DNA from: Acetobacter sacchari
Lineage (GTDB): Bacteria; Pseudomonadota; Alphaproteobacteria; Acetobacterales; Acetobacteraceae
Direction: 5' to 3'
Length of the DNA stretch: 64,000 bases
Assembly: GCF_017377715.1 (NCBI RefSeq)
Contig: NZ_JAFVMF010000010.1
Span: forward strand, 62,001 to 126,000
The first letter of the stretch is position 1; each line of letters opens with the position of its first letter. The notes below the pieces were generated by a model. The model did no database searches, was not told where the DNA came from, and saw only the letters and a list, made by a program, of their open reading frames with translations. Position numbers and translations under genes: made by a program. Positions 37,459-46,134 of the stretch are shown in pieces.

Positions 37459-37493
37459 CCTACCAGGGCGCGCATTCTCCGCGCCCTGGTAGG
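37459..37493 (+). terminator. Strong hairpin after the DnaB-like gene
   Basis: CCTACCAGGGCGCG (37459-37472) and CGCGCCCTGGTAGG (37480-37493) are perfect 14-bp complements around a 7-base loop, starting 9 bp after the stop codon. There is no clear T-run, so it may act as an RNA-stabilising end or as a bidirectional terminator. Confidence 0.6.
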
Positions 37494-37688
37494 TTGCCTG
37501 TGCCGGACATTCTTGTGGCTTGATACGAACGACCTCTTGCGACAGAAACCCGCGACGGTATGCAATGAAAGTTAGCGAGCGTTGCTGAGAGTGGGGCGTG
37601 TGTCTGCAAAGAAGGGCGGAACCAGCCTCATTTAAGTCGTCCGTTCCGACAGTTAGTCTTCGGGGGACGCCATGCCAGCCAGTGCCAT

Positions 37689-38090
37689 TCAGCCCGAGAC
37701 AATCGCTGCAAGCTGAAGCGGGTTCATATAGTCGCGTATCCGGGTGACCCCCGCGTCACGCCTTTCGATGAACCAGACGTAGGACAGGCTCTTTGTGCTG
37801 TCGTCGACGACGCGCTCATGATGGCCTGTCGCCTCGACGATCAGTTCGTTGCCCGCGCTACGGACGCGAATGTCGGTCAGCGCGCCGAACCGGATTATCG
37901 ACGGCAGATGGGCCATGTAGGCCGCAATGGCGTCCCGTCCGATCAGTTCACGCGGTGCGCCCTCGGGCGCGAACGGAAATTCATGGCATGCGTCGGCTGC
38001 GTAGATCGCCATCCAGCCCGCAATATCCCCCGCGCGAAGTGCGTCCAGTGCATTTTCGAGCCAGTCTGGTAGTTCGGATGTTGGTGACAT
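37689..38090 (-). CDS. SnoaL/NTF2-like protein
   Basis: Start at the ATG 38090 (133 residues); the longer frame from 38120 would run into the operator region. The NTF2 cone fold is indicated by WLENALDALRAGDIAGWMAIYAADACHEFPFAPEG, RELIGRDAIAAYMAHLP and the C-terminal SYVWFIERRDAGVTRIRDYMNP. Members are isomerases, hydrolases or ketosteroid-like binding proteins acting on small hydrophobic molecules. It is divergent from a TetR regulator and is the probable target of it. Confidence 0.75.
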   Translation of the reverse strand: MSPTSELPDWLENALDALRAGDIAGWMAIYAADACHEFPFAPEGAPRELIGRDAIAAYMAHLPSIIRFGALTDIRVRSAGNELIVEATGHHERVVDDSTKSLSYVWFIERRDAGVTRIRDYMNPLQLAAIVSG

Positions 38091-38113
38091 GGTGCTTCCT
38101 TGATATGACTTTC

Positions 38114-38159
38114 GGACCATGAGTCCAGATTTACGTCACATATCGGACCTTGAGTCCGA
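38114..38159. promoter_or_regulatory. Twin operators for the TetR regulator
   Basis: GGACCATGAGTCC (38114-38126) and TCGGACCTTGAGTCCGA (38143-38159, perfect 6-bp arms) share the core GGACC-x-TGAGTCC and are 29-30 bp apart. They lie between the divergent SnoaL-like and TetR genes, and the second falls inside the TetR frame if translation starts at 38119. Confidence 0.7.
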
Positions 38160-38769
38160 AAATCAAGTGGTTCGTCGTGGACGGCCACCGACCGCCACGA
38201 TCCGCATGCTCGAGGCTGCCGATACCCTCTTTGCACAGGCTGACGGGCCTGAACGTGTGACCATGGATGCCATTGCGGCGGCATGCAGTGTCGGGAAGGG
38301 AACACTGTTCCGCGCGTTCGGTAGTCGCGCGGGACTGCTCGACGCTCTCTGGGCCACAAAGATCGACGCTCTGCGGGCAAGCGTGGAGAGTGGTGTAGCT
38401 CCTTTCCGGCAAGAGACCTTACCGCAACAGCGTCTTGCAGCGTTTCTTGACCTGATCCTGACGTTCAAGCTCGACAACCGCCACCTGATCCGAGCGCTCG
38501 AATTCGGTCCGGGCATTCTGCAATCACCGCACTATCGCTGGATGCTTGGGGTGACCGCGGGGTTCATTGAGGAAGGGATGGGATCGCCGCCAGAGGGTGT
38601 GGTCCTCTATAACGCCCACACCCTTCTGGCAGCCCTGCATATCGACCTAATTGAGGACATGCTAGCAAACGGGCTGTCGCTGGACACGATCAGGGAAGCC
38701 CAGGCGAGGCGCGTCTACATGGCAGTGGGCATTACAGAATCTGACTACAAAACACTCGTACGCACTTGA
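38119..38769 (+). CDS. TetR-family transcriptional regulator
   Basis: 216 residues from the ATG at 38119. The HTH reads IRMLEAADTLFAQADGPERVTMDAIAAACSVGKGTLFRAFGSRAGLLDALW, with the typical recognition helix ending in GTLFRAFGSR. The ligand domain is helical (LRASVESGVAPFRQ...VYMAVGITESD). One of the two operator-like palindromes lies in codons 9-14. A GTG at 38167 (residue 17, just before RRGRPP) could therefore be the actual start, though it lacks a clear ribosome site. It probably represses itself and the SnoaL-like gene. Confidence 0.85.
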   Translation: MSPDLRHISDLESENQVVRRGRPPTATIRMLEAADTLFAQADGPERVTMDAIAAACSVGKGTLFRAFGSRAGLLDALWATKIDALRASVESGVAPFRQETLPQQRLAAFLDLILTFKLDNRHLIRALEFGPGILQSPHYRWMLGVTAGFIEEGMGSPPEGVVLYNAHTLLAALHIDLIEDMLANGLSLDTIREAQARRVYMAVGITESDYKTLVRT

Positions 38770-38828
38770 TCGATCATGTCTGCTTTGTGGGGCGCAGAGC
38801 GATCGTCTCAACGTCCGAAAGGAAGGGC

Positions 38829-38940
38829 GACTGCCGCCTGTCTGCTCCCGCATCATTGAGTGGACAGTCAGATTGGGGGGGTAAGCAGAATGTCGGTTAT
38901 TGGTGAGGAGGGATAGAAAGCTGCCATTCGCGGTGCTCAC
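38829..38940. repeat. Second copy of the dispersed intergenic repeat
   Basis: GACTGCCGCCTGTCTGCTCC at 38829-38848 is identical to 36411-36430. Downstream, GGGGTAAGCAGAATGTCGG at 38878 onward resembles GGGGTAAGCGGAATGTCTG at 29730 onward, and GCTGCCATTCGCGG follows. A related but weaker trace is near 43108 (CCTGTCCGCTCCCCTCA). No gene is visible from 38770 to 39113. Confidence 0.45.
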
Positions 38941-39113
38941 GCTTATGACGGTTATCGACCCTTGTCGGTCGCTCAGTCACCGATCTTTCGTCCCTAGGTG
39001 CGGCCAGTCCGCGTTTCTATACCGGATGCCGAAGACTATCGGTGGATGGCAGTTGCAAGACCGCTATATCTAGCGGAGGAAATGTGTTTTAGCGAACCTT
39101 CCGGGGAGTACAT

Positions 39114-41087
39114 ATGCGACTGGCTGAAATACAGATCGAGAACTTCAGGACTTTCGGCGAAGAGGATGCTGCGCTTCGCCTGACTTTGCCGGCCGGCATC
39201 GCGGCATTGGTCGGAGAGAATGATTCCGGCAAAACCGCTATTATTGATGCCATCCGACTTGTTTTGGGTACGCGGGGCCAAGATTACTTCAGGGTGGGTG
39301 AGGCAGATTTCCATCAACCACCGGACGGTGGTGTAGCCAGAAATGAAATCCGAATTCTCTTGAGATTCGACGCGCTCAGCGATGTCGATCGTGGAGCTTT
39401 CCTCGAGCATCTTACTTATCTTGATGGCAAGGCCCATCTGTTCTTGCATTGGCAAGCGGTGGCAGGCTCCCGCGGTCCGTCGAGACGTTTCACGACCGTA
39501 GAGTGCCGTTCGGGCGCCACGGGCAGTGGCCCGGCTCTGGAAGCCTCGGCACGGGCTCTCCTATGCGCGACTTATCTGCGGCCGCTCCGCGATGCCGATC
39601 AGGCTCTTTCGGCCGGCCGCGGCTCTCGGCTTGCCCAGATCCTCCAGCAGACTGAAGAGATCGAGAGCATCGGCGAGGACTTTGATCCTGCGGCTTTTCC
39701 GGAAGATCCGGCGACACTGAGCGTCCTCGGCATAGGCGATTTCGCCAATGAATTGCTGGAGCGTCAGGCCGGGATAGGTAACGCACGAGCACGCCTAAAC
39801 GACGACTATCTCGCGAAGCTCTCGTTCGAAGGCGATACGTTGAAGGGTGCAATCTCTGTTAGTGGCGCTCGCGGCGATAAATCCGCACGGCTACGACAAC
39901 TTTTGGAGAAGCTTGAACTCGATTTGCGCGACGACGGTGTCGCGGACCCAGCCCCAGGGCGCGGCCTTGGTTCCAACAATCTGTTGTTCATGGCATCCGA
40001 GCTACTTCTCCTCAGCCAAGAAACTGACGGTTATCCTGCACTGCTGATCGAAGAGCCCGAAGCCCATCTTCATCCCCAGCGCCAGCATCTGCTGACCGAC
40101 TTTCTGAAGCAGAAGGCAATCGTAGATCGGGGTGCCGAGCATGGTCTCCAGGTGTTGATGACGACCCACAGCCCATCGCTTGCCTCGTCGCTCAAACTCG
40201 AAAACCTGGTTCTGGTTCGCAACGGGCGAGCGTTTCCGATGGGCCCCGAGCATACCTTGCTCGCTCCAGACGACTATGCGTTTCTCGAGCGGTTTCTGGA
40301 TGCCACGAAGGCGAACCTCTTCTTTGCTCGGGGCGTTATCATCGTGGAAGGCGATGCCGAAAATATCCTCCTGCCCACGCTCGCCCGGCTGATCGGAAGG
40401 GATTTGGCACGGCACGGCGTATCAGTCGTCAATGTCGGGGGTACGGGCCTCGGCCGATATGGGCGGATTTTCCAGCGCCGCGCGGCGGACGAAGAAGGGC
40501 GTCTCAACGTCCCTGTGGCCTGTATGACCGACATGGATGTGATGCCCGATTGCGCGCCAGCCATACTCGGTCTTAACACTCCGGACGGTTTAGCACCCGC
40601 GAAAAGCAGCAGGAGGTGGCGCAAGAAGAGCGACTTTGAGGGCGATGAGCTTGAGAGCCACCGCGCCTCGATTGCCGCCCGCGCCGACGGCCAATCGGTC
40701 CGCACCTTTGTCGCCGACGAATGGACCCTCGAATATGATCTTGCGCATTTCGGACTCGCAAAAGAGGTGTGGGTTGCTGCGAATCTCGCAATTGCTGACG
40801 AACGCATCCATGCAGGCCGAGTTACAGTGGCCCGCGTCCTGCGAACCTCGATCCGCAGCTTCCGCGACCTGTCTGACCTGGACCCTGAGAGCCGCAGCAC
40901 GTCGGTATATGCGAAGTATCGAAGCGGTGCCTCGAAGGCGATCGCGGCCCAATATCTGGCGGCGTTACTCGATCGGGCAGCGGACCGGGGCCGTTTGCCT
41001 CCGGCCACGCTTCGCGATCTCCTGCCACCCTATGTCCGGGCGACGATCGACTACGCGACTGGCAATGCCGGCGACGCGCCAGCGTGA
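39114..41087 (+). CDS. gajA: GajA-like OLD-family ATPase/TOPRIM endonuclease (Gabija)
   Basis: 657 residues; GGGGAG lies 7 bases before the ATG. The ABC-ATPase head has Walker A LVGENDSGKTAIIDAI (residues 32-47), ABC/Walker B LLIEEPEAHLHPQRQHLL (310-327) and the H-loop THSPSLASS (351-359). The TOPRIM nuclease follows with Glu412 in VIIVEGDAE and Asp473-x-Asp475 in CMTDMDVMP. The next gene overlaps by 4 bp (ATGA-type) and encodes a UvrD-like helicase. This arrangement defines class 2 OLD nucleases, the Gabija anti-phage system, in which GajA cuts DNA when nucleotide pools fall. It is longer than the Bacillus prototype (about 580), mainly in the C-terminal region. Confidence 0.88.
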   Translation: MRLAEIQIENFRTFGEEDAALRLTLPAGIAALVGENDSGKTAIIDAIRLVLGTRGQDYFRVGEADFHQPPDGGVARNEIRILLRFDALSDVDRGAFLEHLTYLDGKAHLFLHWQAVAGSRGPSRRFTTVECRSGATGSGPALEASARALLCATYLRPLRDADQALSAGRGSRLAQILQQTEEIESIGEDFDPAAFPEDPATLSVLGIGDFANELLERQAGIGNARARLNDDYLAKLSFEGDTLKGAISVSGARGDKSARLRQLLEKLELDLRDDGVADPAPGRGLGSNNLLFMASELLLLSQETDGYPALLIEEPEAHLHPQRQHLLTDFLKQKAIVDRGAEHGLQVLMTTHSPSLASSLKLENLVLVRNGRAFPMGPEHTLLAPDDYAFLERFLDATKANLFFARGVIIVEGDAENILLPTLARLIGRDLARHGVSVVNVGGTGLGRYGRIFQRRAADEEGRLNVPVACMTDMDVMPDCAPAILGLNTPDGLAPAKSSRRWRKKSDFEGDELESHRASIAARADGQSVRTFVADEWTLEYDLAHFGLAKEVWVAANLAIADERIHAGRVTVARVLRTSIRSFRDLSDLDPESRSTSVYAKYRSGASKAIAAQYLAALLDRAADRGRLPPATLRDLLPPYVRATIDYATGNAGDAPA

Positions 41088-43087
41088 CTGGTGTAGCGGA
41101 GCTTCTGGCACGGGCCGTCAGCGACGAGGATATCGCTGCTGCCTGCGCCAGCCTGGGTCTGCCGGGGCTGGCGTTTCACGGGGCTGACGGTGAGGATGCG
41201 CGCCTTGCCGTTTTGCGCTCGAACAGATCGATCGACGTCGCAGCTTGCCCCGGCAGCGGAAAGACAACGCTGCTTGTCGCGAAACTCGCGATATTGGCGA
41301 CGCGTTGGACCTCGCTCGTCTCAGGCGTCTGTGTGCTCTCTCACACGAATGTGGCACGGCTGGAGATCGAGAAGCGGCTTGGCTCTGACTCCATCGGCCG
41401 AGCGATTCTTTCCTATCCGCATTTCATCGGCACGATTCACGGGTTCGTGAATCAGTTCATCGCGCTTCCCTGGCTCAGGTCGCAGGGGATAGACGTGGTC
41501 GCGATCGACGACGAAATCTGCCTCCGAAGGCGACTGCACAAGCTGACCCCGTCCCAATGTTCTCAGGTTTTGCGGACTCAGCGCCAGGAGGGTCTCCTTC
41601 GGATCGTCGACGCCAACCACGATGTTGGCGATGTCCCTTGGGGCCGCGCGAGGCTTAGCAAGGACACCGCGACCTATCAGGCGTTCGTTGCTGCTTGTAA
41701 GGCCACTACGGCGGAGGGATATTTCTGCCACGATGACATGATGATCTGGGCGAAACAGGCCCTCGATCGCAATCTTGATCTACGGAACGCAGTCCGTCAG
41801 CGATTCCCGGTGCTGTTTCTGGATGAGGTTCAGGACAACGATGACGTCCAGTCCGCGATCCTTCATCGTGTTTTTATGGAGGATGATCGGCCGGTTGTGC
41901 GTCAGCGCTTCGGCGACATGAACCAAGCGATTTATGGGAGCGCGTCCGCAACCGATGTGAATGACACGAACGGCGATATCTTTCCCAACGCGGCAATTTC
42001 CATCTCGGTGGTCAACAGCCATCGCTTTGGCCCCCAGATCGCAACGCTGGCCGACGGGCTCGCCGTGTCCCCTCCAGGCCTTATCGGCCTGCGTGAACAT
42101 CCTGAAGCCGAACAGGGCAGACAGGCTGCGATCCTGCTCTTCGACGCCCAACAGGCCACGGATGTGCTGCCGGCGTTCGCGCATCTCTTGACCACGCGGT
42201 TCAGTCCCGCAGAGCGTGCTGCCGGCGTTTTCGCTGCGGTCGGAGCGGTCCATCGGAACACCAATCGACCGAATACGCCAAATTGCGTGGCCCACTATTG
42301 GGATGGTTACGACCATGAGCAGGCCCGCATCGAAGGGCGGCCTGCTACCCTGATCGGCTATCTCAGGCGCGGTGTCCGGGACGCGGCTGGAACGGGGGAT
42401 GTTCATCCCATAACTGAGAAGGCCGCCGATGCTGTTCTACGGCTGGCGACAATGCTCAACCCGTCCGTTCGATATCCGAATCTGGCCAACCGCTTCCGCC
42501 AGCTAGGCCGGCTTCTCGAGCACGATACAGCGACACTCCGACGGTTTCATCTTTTGTGCTGCAAGGTTGCGACTGGCGAGCTGCCTACAAACGCTAAGGT
42601 GTGGCAGACTTGGAAGAAGCCGATCACGGATATTGCCACCGCTTTGCTGGCGGGCGCCGCGGCGGAAAGCGAGCACGATTTTATGGCGTGGGAAGACGAA
42701 CGTGGAGCAGTCGGTGCCTTGGCAACACCAGGCAACATCTACTCTTACCCGAGCATGGAGCATGCAGTTCGGATCAAGGTCGGCTCGATCCATTCCGTCA
42801 AAGGTGAGACTCATCTCGCAACGCTCGTCTTCGACACTCATTACAGGGGGTCGCACCTCACTAGGATCAAGGACTGGCTTACGGGAGCGAAATCCGGATT
42901 GACCACCGATGAGCACGAGCTGCGCAAGCGCCTTAAGCAGCATTATGTTGCGGTGACTCGTCCGTCCCACTTGCTTTGTCTGGCCATGCGGAGCGATGCC
43001 TTCACAGATGCCGAACTCGTGCTACTGCGCTCGCGCAACTGGAACATCGGCGACATCGCTAACCAGCAAATCGTTTGGCGGCCCTAA
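41084..43087 (+). CDS. gajB: GajB-like UvrD/Rep-family helicase (Gabija)
   Basis: 667 residues, starting inside the gajA stop. SF1 helicase motifs: Walker A ACPGSGKTTLLVAKL (residues 54-68), motif Ia SHTNVARLEIEKR, HGFVNQF, motif II LFLDEVQDNDDVQ (about 243-255), motif III RQRFGDMNQAIYGSA, and motif VI HYVAVTRPSHLLCLA (about 618-632). In Gabija, GajB binds and hydrolyses ATP/dNTP and stimulates or licenses GajA cutting. It is longer than the Bacillus subunit (about 490 residues), with extra sequence between motifs III and V. The pair is the best-defined defence module in this window. Confidence 0.88.
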   Translation: MTGVAELLARAVSDEDIAAACASLGLPGLAFHGADGEDARLAVLRSNRSIDVAACPGSGKTTLLVAKLAILATRWTSLVSGVCVLSHTNVARLEIEKRLGSDSIGRAILSYPHFIGTIHGFVNQFIALPWLRSQGIDVVAIDDEICLRRRLHKLTPSQCSQVLRTQRQEGLLRIVDANHDVGDVPWGRARLSKDTATYQAFVAACKATTAEGYFCHDDMMIWAKQALDRNLDLRNAVRQRFPVLFLDEVQDNDDVQSAILHRVFMEDDRPVVRQRFGDMNQAIYGSASATDVNDTNGDIFPNAAISISVVNSHRFGPQIATLADGLAVSPPGLIGLREHPEAEQGRQAAILLFDAQQATDVLPAFAHLLTTRFSPAERAAGVFAAVGAVHRNTNRPNTPNCVAHYWDGYDHEQARIEGRPATLIGYLRRGVRDAAGTGDVHPITEKAADAVLRLATMLNPSVRYPNLANRFRQLGRLLEHDTATLRRFHLLCCKVATGELPTNAKVWQTWKKPITDIATALLAGAAAESEHDFMAWEDERGAVGALATPGNIYSYPSMEHAVRIKVGSIHSVKGETHLATLVFDTHYRGSHLTRIKDWLTGAKSGLTTDEHELRKRLKQHYVAVTRPSHLLCLAMRSDAFTDAELVLLRSRNWNIGDIANQQIVWRP

Positions 43088-43121
43088 GATTGATTCCCGG
43101 ATCGTTGCCTGTCCGCTCCCC

Positions 43122-43760
43122 TCACTCTGGCGGTGCGGAATGACCAAGCGCGATTGCCTTTTTGCGTTGGGCTGAAGTCAGCGCTCTCCAGATACGATGG
43201 ACGTTGCGCTGGCGCATTGCTCCAAGATCGGTGACATAGCTCGCCTTATCTAGCCGTACCTTGAAGAACGTGGGGTCATGATCGATCGAGTTGGCCTGCA
43301 ATCGCCAGAACACTACATTCGCGAATTTTGGAGTCAGCGATTTGTGAAGTCGGTAGTAAGCGAGCGCATTCGAAAGAATATCATTCGCTTCGACTCCTGC
43401 AAGCCGTTCCAGCGCACGCAGGCAGCTTTCGAGCCTCATCTGCCGCATCCGTTCGGCAAGGGCATTACGCGCCTCGTCCGGTCCGAGTTCTCGCCCCTCG
43501 TCGAAGACAGCGACCTGGAATTTGAGGATGCACTCGGAACCGACGTCGAGACGATGACCCGTTTGGTCGTTCCGGATCTCGAAATGGTATCGAAGACCCT
43601 CTTTGTCGCAAAGACGACAGGTCTCCTCCGGTATCTCGTGATCAACTGTTTCGCCAGTGAAGTGCCATTCCCGGAAGGCAGCAGGCAAAGTCTCTGCGAC
43701 CGACAATGGAAGGATATTTTCGGCTACGCGTCTCGGGAAGCTATCCATGCTCGTCATCAT
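43122..43760 (-). CDS. Hypothetical protein with zinc-binding N-terminal motif
   Basis: 212 residues. ETCRLCDKEGLRYHFEIRNDQTGHRLDVGSECI (about residues 45-78) has CxxC and a later Cys in the order C-x2-C...G-x2-L-x-VGS-x-C. This pattern is shared with small treble-clef domains that sit before nucleic-acid-binding regions. The C-terminal half is helical and Arg-rich. It faces the gajB stop (35 bp apart) and may belong to the same defence cargo, but it is transcribed toward it. No named family. Confidence 0.6.
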   Translation of the reverse strand: MMTSMDSFPRRVAENILPLSVAETLPAAFREWHFTGETVDHEIPEETCRLCDKEGLRYHFEIRNDQTGHRLDVGSECILKFQVAVFDEGRELGPDEARNALAERMRQMRLESCLRALERLAGVEANDILSNALAYYRLHKSLTPKFANVVFWRLQANSIDHDPTFFKVRLDKASYVTDLGAMRQRNVHRIWRALTSAQRKKAIALGHSAPPE

Positions 43761-43912
43761 CTCCAGCCTGTGTGGAAAGATAGCTGCAAATTGACGGATG
43801 GAAAGCGCAGTTCATATCGGCTTCCCTGCTTGGGCACTCATCATAACCGTTTGGATGTCCGGCAGGCAGGCAAAATCGAAAAATGAGGCACATTTTGTCA
43901 GTGTAGCGTCGC

Positions 43913-44866
43913 TCAGGAGGCTGGAATAACCGGCAGGTTCGGATCATGAGGACCGGGCACATGGCCGGATGGCACTACGACCGATGCACTCAGTACGTGT
44001 TTTTCTTGATCGTCGAAGAAAATATGAGCGCCAAAGGCATGCAACACGGGCGCTTTATCCCAGCTACCCACGAAATGGGCCTCGTCGGCGGGCGTGTCCC
44101 AAGCGCGTAGCGTGCGGACGACACGTTCATGGGCCGGTGCGTTCCGCGCGGTTACCAGTGCAATGCGGACCTTACTAATATTTCCGTCATTAAGATAGAT
44201 CGTGCGCAAGGCCGACAGCTTGTTAAGGAACTTACCGAACGGCCCCCGCTTCATTGGATTAGAGGCGTTAGCAGTCTCATGTGTCAAAAAAGCTTCAAGA
44301 CCGTCCTTTTTATAAATCTCATCAGATTCTGGCCCGAAGACGACCGCATCGCCATCGAACGCAATCCGAACCTCGTCCGCGTCAGGCCCCTCGCTCCCTA
44401 ATGGAGCAACGCCCAAACGTGCGGCGGCAGCTCCGCCGTTCACAGCCCCTCTGACGTCAGCATCCTCGTTCGAGAGGAAGAGATCAATCTTCCATGCCGG
44501 AATGTACGGAGCCAATGACCTCCCGCTAGTGAAGCTCCCTGTCTTGATAGCGAGTTTATAGTGATTGATGGATTTGAACGCTCTGAGCGACAGATCGGGT
44601 GAGTTTTGCGAGAGAAGTACGACCTCCACATACGGATCCGCTCCGTGCTCATTTAAAGCCAGAAGCCGTTTCACCACATCGAAGCCTGCGCCTTTGCCGA
44701 TGATGACATCTTCCCGCTCAAGTTGCATCGCGGCATAGGCGTGAACGCCTTGCTCCGTGAAAACTTTGTGCTCATCCTCAAGATTAAAGAGAGAGCGCGT
44801 TGAAACGCCGATCCTTAAAGGTTCAGCACGAAGCATCGTAATTGCAGCCTGTTGATCAGCAGTCAC
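43913..44866 (-). CDS. Cytosolic 5'-nucleotidase (NT5C1-like)
   Basis: 317 residues. Features of the HAD-like 5'-nucleotidase family: LRIGVSTRSLFNLEDEHKVFTEQG at the N-terminus, EDVIIGKGAGFDVVKRLL, VEVVLLSQNSPDLSLRAFKSINHYKL, IDLFLSNEDADVRGAVNGGAAAARL and FDGDAVVFGPESDEIYKKDGLEAF (the DGD variant that replaces DxDxT). It should hydrolyse nucleoside monophosphates to nucleosides. As cargo beside Gabija, which is triggered by falling nucleotide levels, it could tune that signal or act as a second effector; this is my inference. The gap 44867-45207 holds nothing recognisable. Confidence 0.8.
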   Translation of the reverse strand: MTADQQAAITMLRAEPLRIGVSTRSLFNLEDEHKVFTEQGVHAYAAMQLEREDVIIGKGAGFDVVKRLLALNEHGADPYVEVVLLSQNSPDLSLRAFKSINHYKLAIKTGSFTSGRSLAPYIPAWKIDLFLSNEDADVRGAVNGGAAAARLGVAPLGSEGPDADEVRIAFDGDAVVFGPESDEIYKKDGLEAFLTHETANASNPMKRGPFGKFLNKLSALRTIYLNDGNISKVRIALVTARNAPAHERVVRTLRAWDTPADEAHFVGSWDKAPVLHAFGAHIFFDDQEKHVLSASVVVPSGHVPGPHDPNLPVIPAS

Positions 44867-45207
44867 TTCGTCACATCTCCAACATCAGCAAGCATCCGCG
44901 CGATGAAAAATATGTCTTTTCAACTTGTTTTTTTGCAGGAAAAGCGCAAATGGGCAACTGCGTCACAGGCTTACCACTTGTTCGTCAGATGCATATATGC
45001 AGATCTACCGGCGATTACTGGATACTGCGAAGAGCTTCACCGCAGGATAATTTGGAACAGCATCCAGAGCGAGAGAAATTCCGAATTAAGGATATTGAAT
45101 GTCTGCCTCCGGAAAAGCGCAACCGATGATCGAATGTCAGGCATGAAGAGCGAAAACAGAATGCCGGTCATCGGTTCCCCCGCCAGCGCCCGATGCACGT
45201 CAGCTGT

Positions 45208-46134
45208 TTATCTCACTCGCCCGGGAGCCATAATTCCTCCCCAGACCCGTTCAGCCGACAGACCTTCATAATCAATGCACTCTTTCCCGCTCGAAATCGC
45301 TTCAATGGCGGCTCTCCGCAAGGCCAGACAAATCTGGTCAGTGATGCCACCTGAACGCTCGATAAGCAGCTTGCGCAACCGGGGACCGTCAACAGGCGAC
45401 GGCTGCCTTAACGGCATGCTTTGCACCAGATGGTTGAGAAACTGTTGGAAAACCTCACTGGCGCTCCAGACCGGCAGACCCGTGTCCACGAACCGGCTCC
45501 GGAGCTGGGGATCCGAAAGCAGAGCCTGACGAACATCCGGTGTGCCTGTGCACACGAGAGCCATTTTCAGAGTATTTGAAAGGTATCGCAACAGGGACAG
45601 AAACATCCGCTGCTGTCTGGGAGTTCCGGTGAGAACCGAGTTAAATTCATCAAGAACGAGTATTCGTGTACCAACGGTTCCAAGCAATTCGACCGTGATG
45701 TCTCGCAACATGCCCACACGAGTGGTGCGAGCCACGGGGTAATGAGCCACAGGCGCGCCAATCGCCCCCAATATCTGGATATAAAACTCGAGTTCATCTG
45801 GAACCGGGGGCATGAGAGCGACGACAACAGGTAGACGTTGGAGGCCTTTGGCAGAATCAAATGGAACCTCGTGAAGCTTTTGGAATCGTCGGACAAGAGC
45901 CGTTTTCCCCATGCCGGATTCCGCAGCAACCAGCACGTTCATCATACGATCACTCGGGCACTGATCCATGGCCTCCTGCATCAGTTCAGATGCACGTTGG
46001 GCGGCATCATGCGAAACCCAGAAGCGTTCCCTGATATGGGCCACTCGACTGGTCGCGTCCTCCCCGGCCCGTTTTCGGGCAAGCGGATGAAGATGACTGT
46101 AATCGACGGTCACGACGGGAACTCCGTCTTCCAT
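45208..46134 (-). CDS. tniB: TniB-like AAA+ transposition regulator
   Basis: 308 residues. Walker A VAAESGMGKTALVRRF near residue 71, Walker B TRILVLDEFNSVLTGTPRQQR near residue 157 and sensor LVCTGTPDVRQALLSDPQLRSRF. The N-terminus carries the usual VAHIRERFWVSHDAAQRA helix of TniB/TnsC proteins. It overlaps tniA by 25 bp, so the two are translationally linked. TniB binds target DNA with ATP and directs TniA there, working with TniQ. The catalytic residues are intact. Confidence 0.9.
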   Translation of the reverse strand: MEDGVPVVTVDYSHLHPLARKRAGEDATSRVAHIRERFWVSHDAAQRASELMQEAMDQCPSDRMMNVLVAAESGMGKTALVRRFQKLHEVPFDSAKGLQRLPVVVALMPPVPDELEFYIQILGAIGAPVAHYPVARTTRVGMLRDITVELLGTVGTRILVLDEFNSVLTGTPRQQRMFLSLLRYLSNTLKMALVCTGTPDVRQALLSDPQLRSRFVDTGLPVWSASEVFQQFLNHLVQSMPLRQPSPVDGPRLRKLLIERSGGITDQICLALRRAAIEAISSGKECIDYEGLSAERVWGGIMAPGRVR

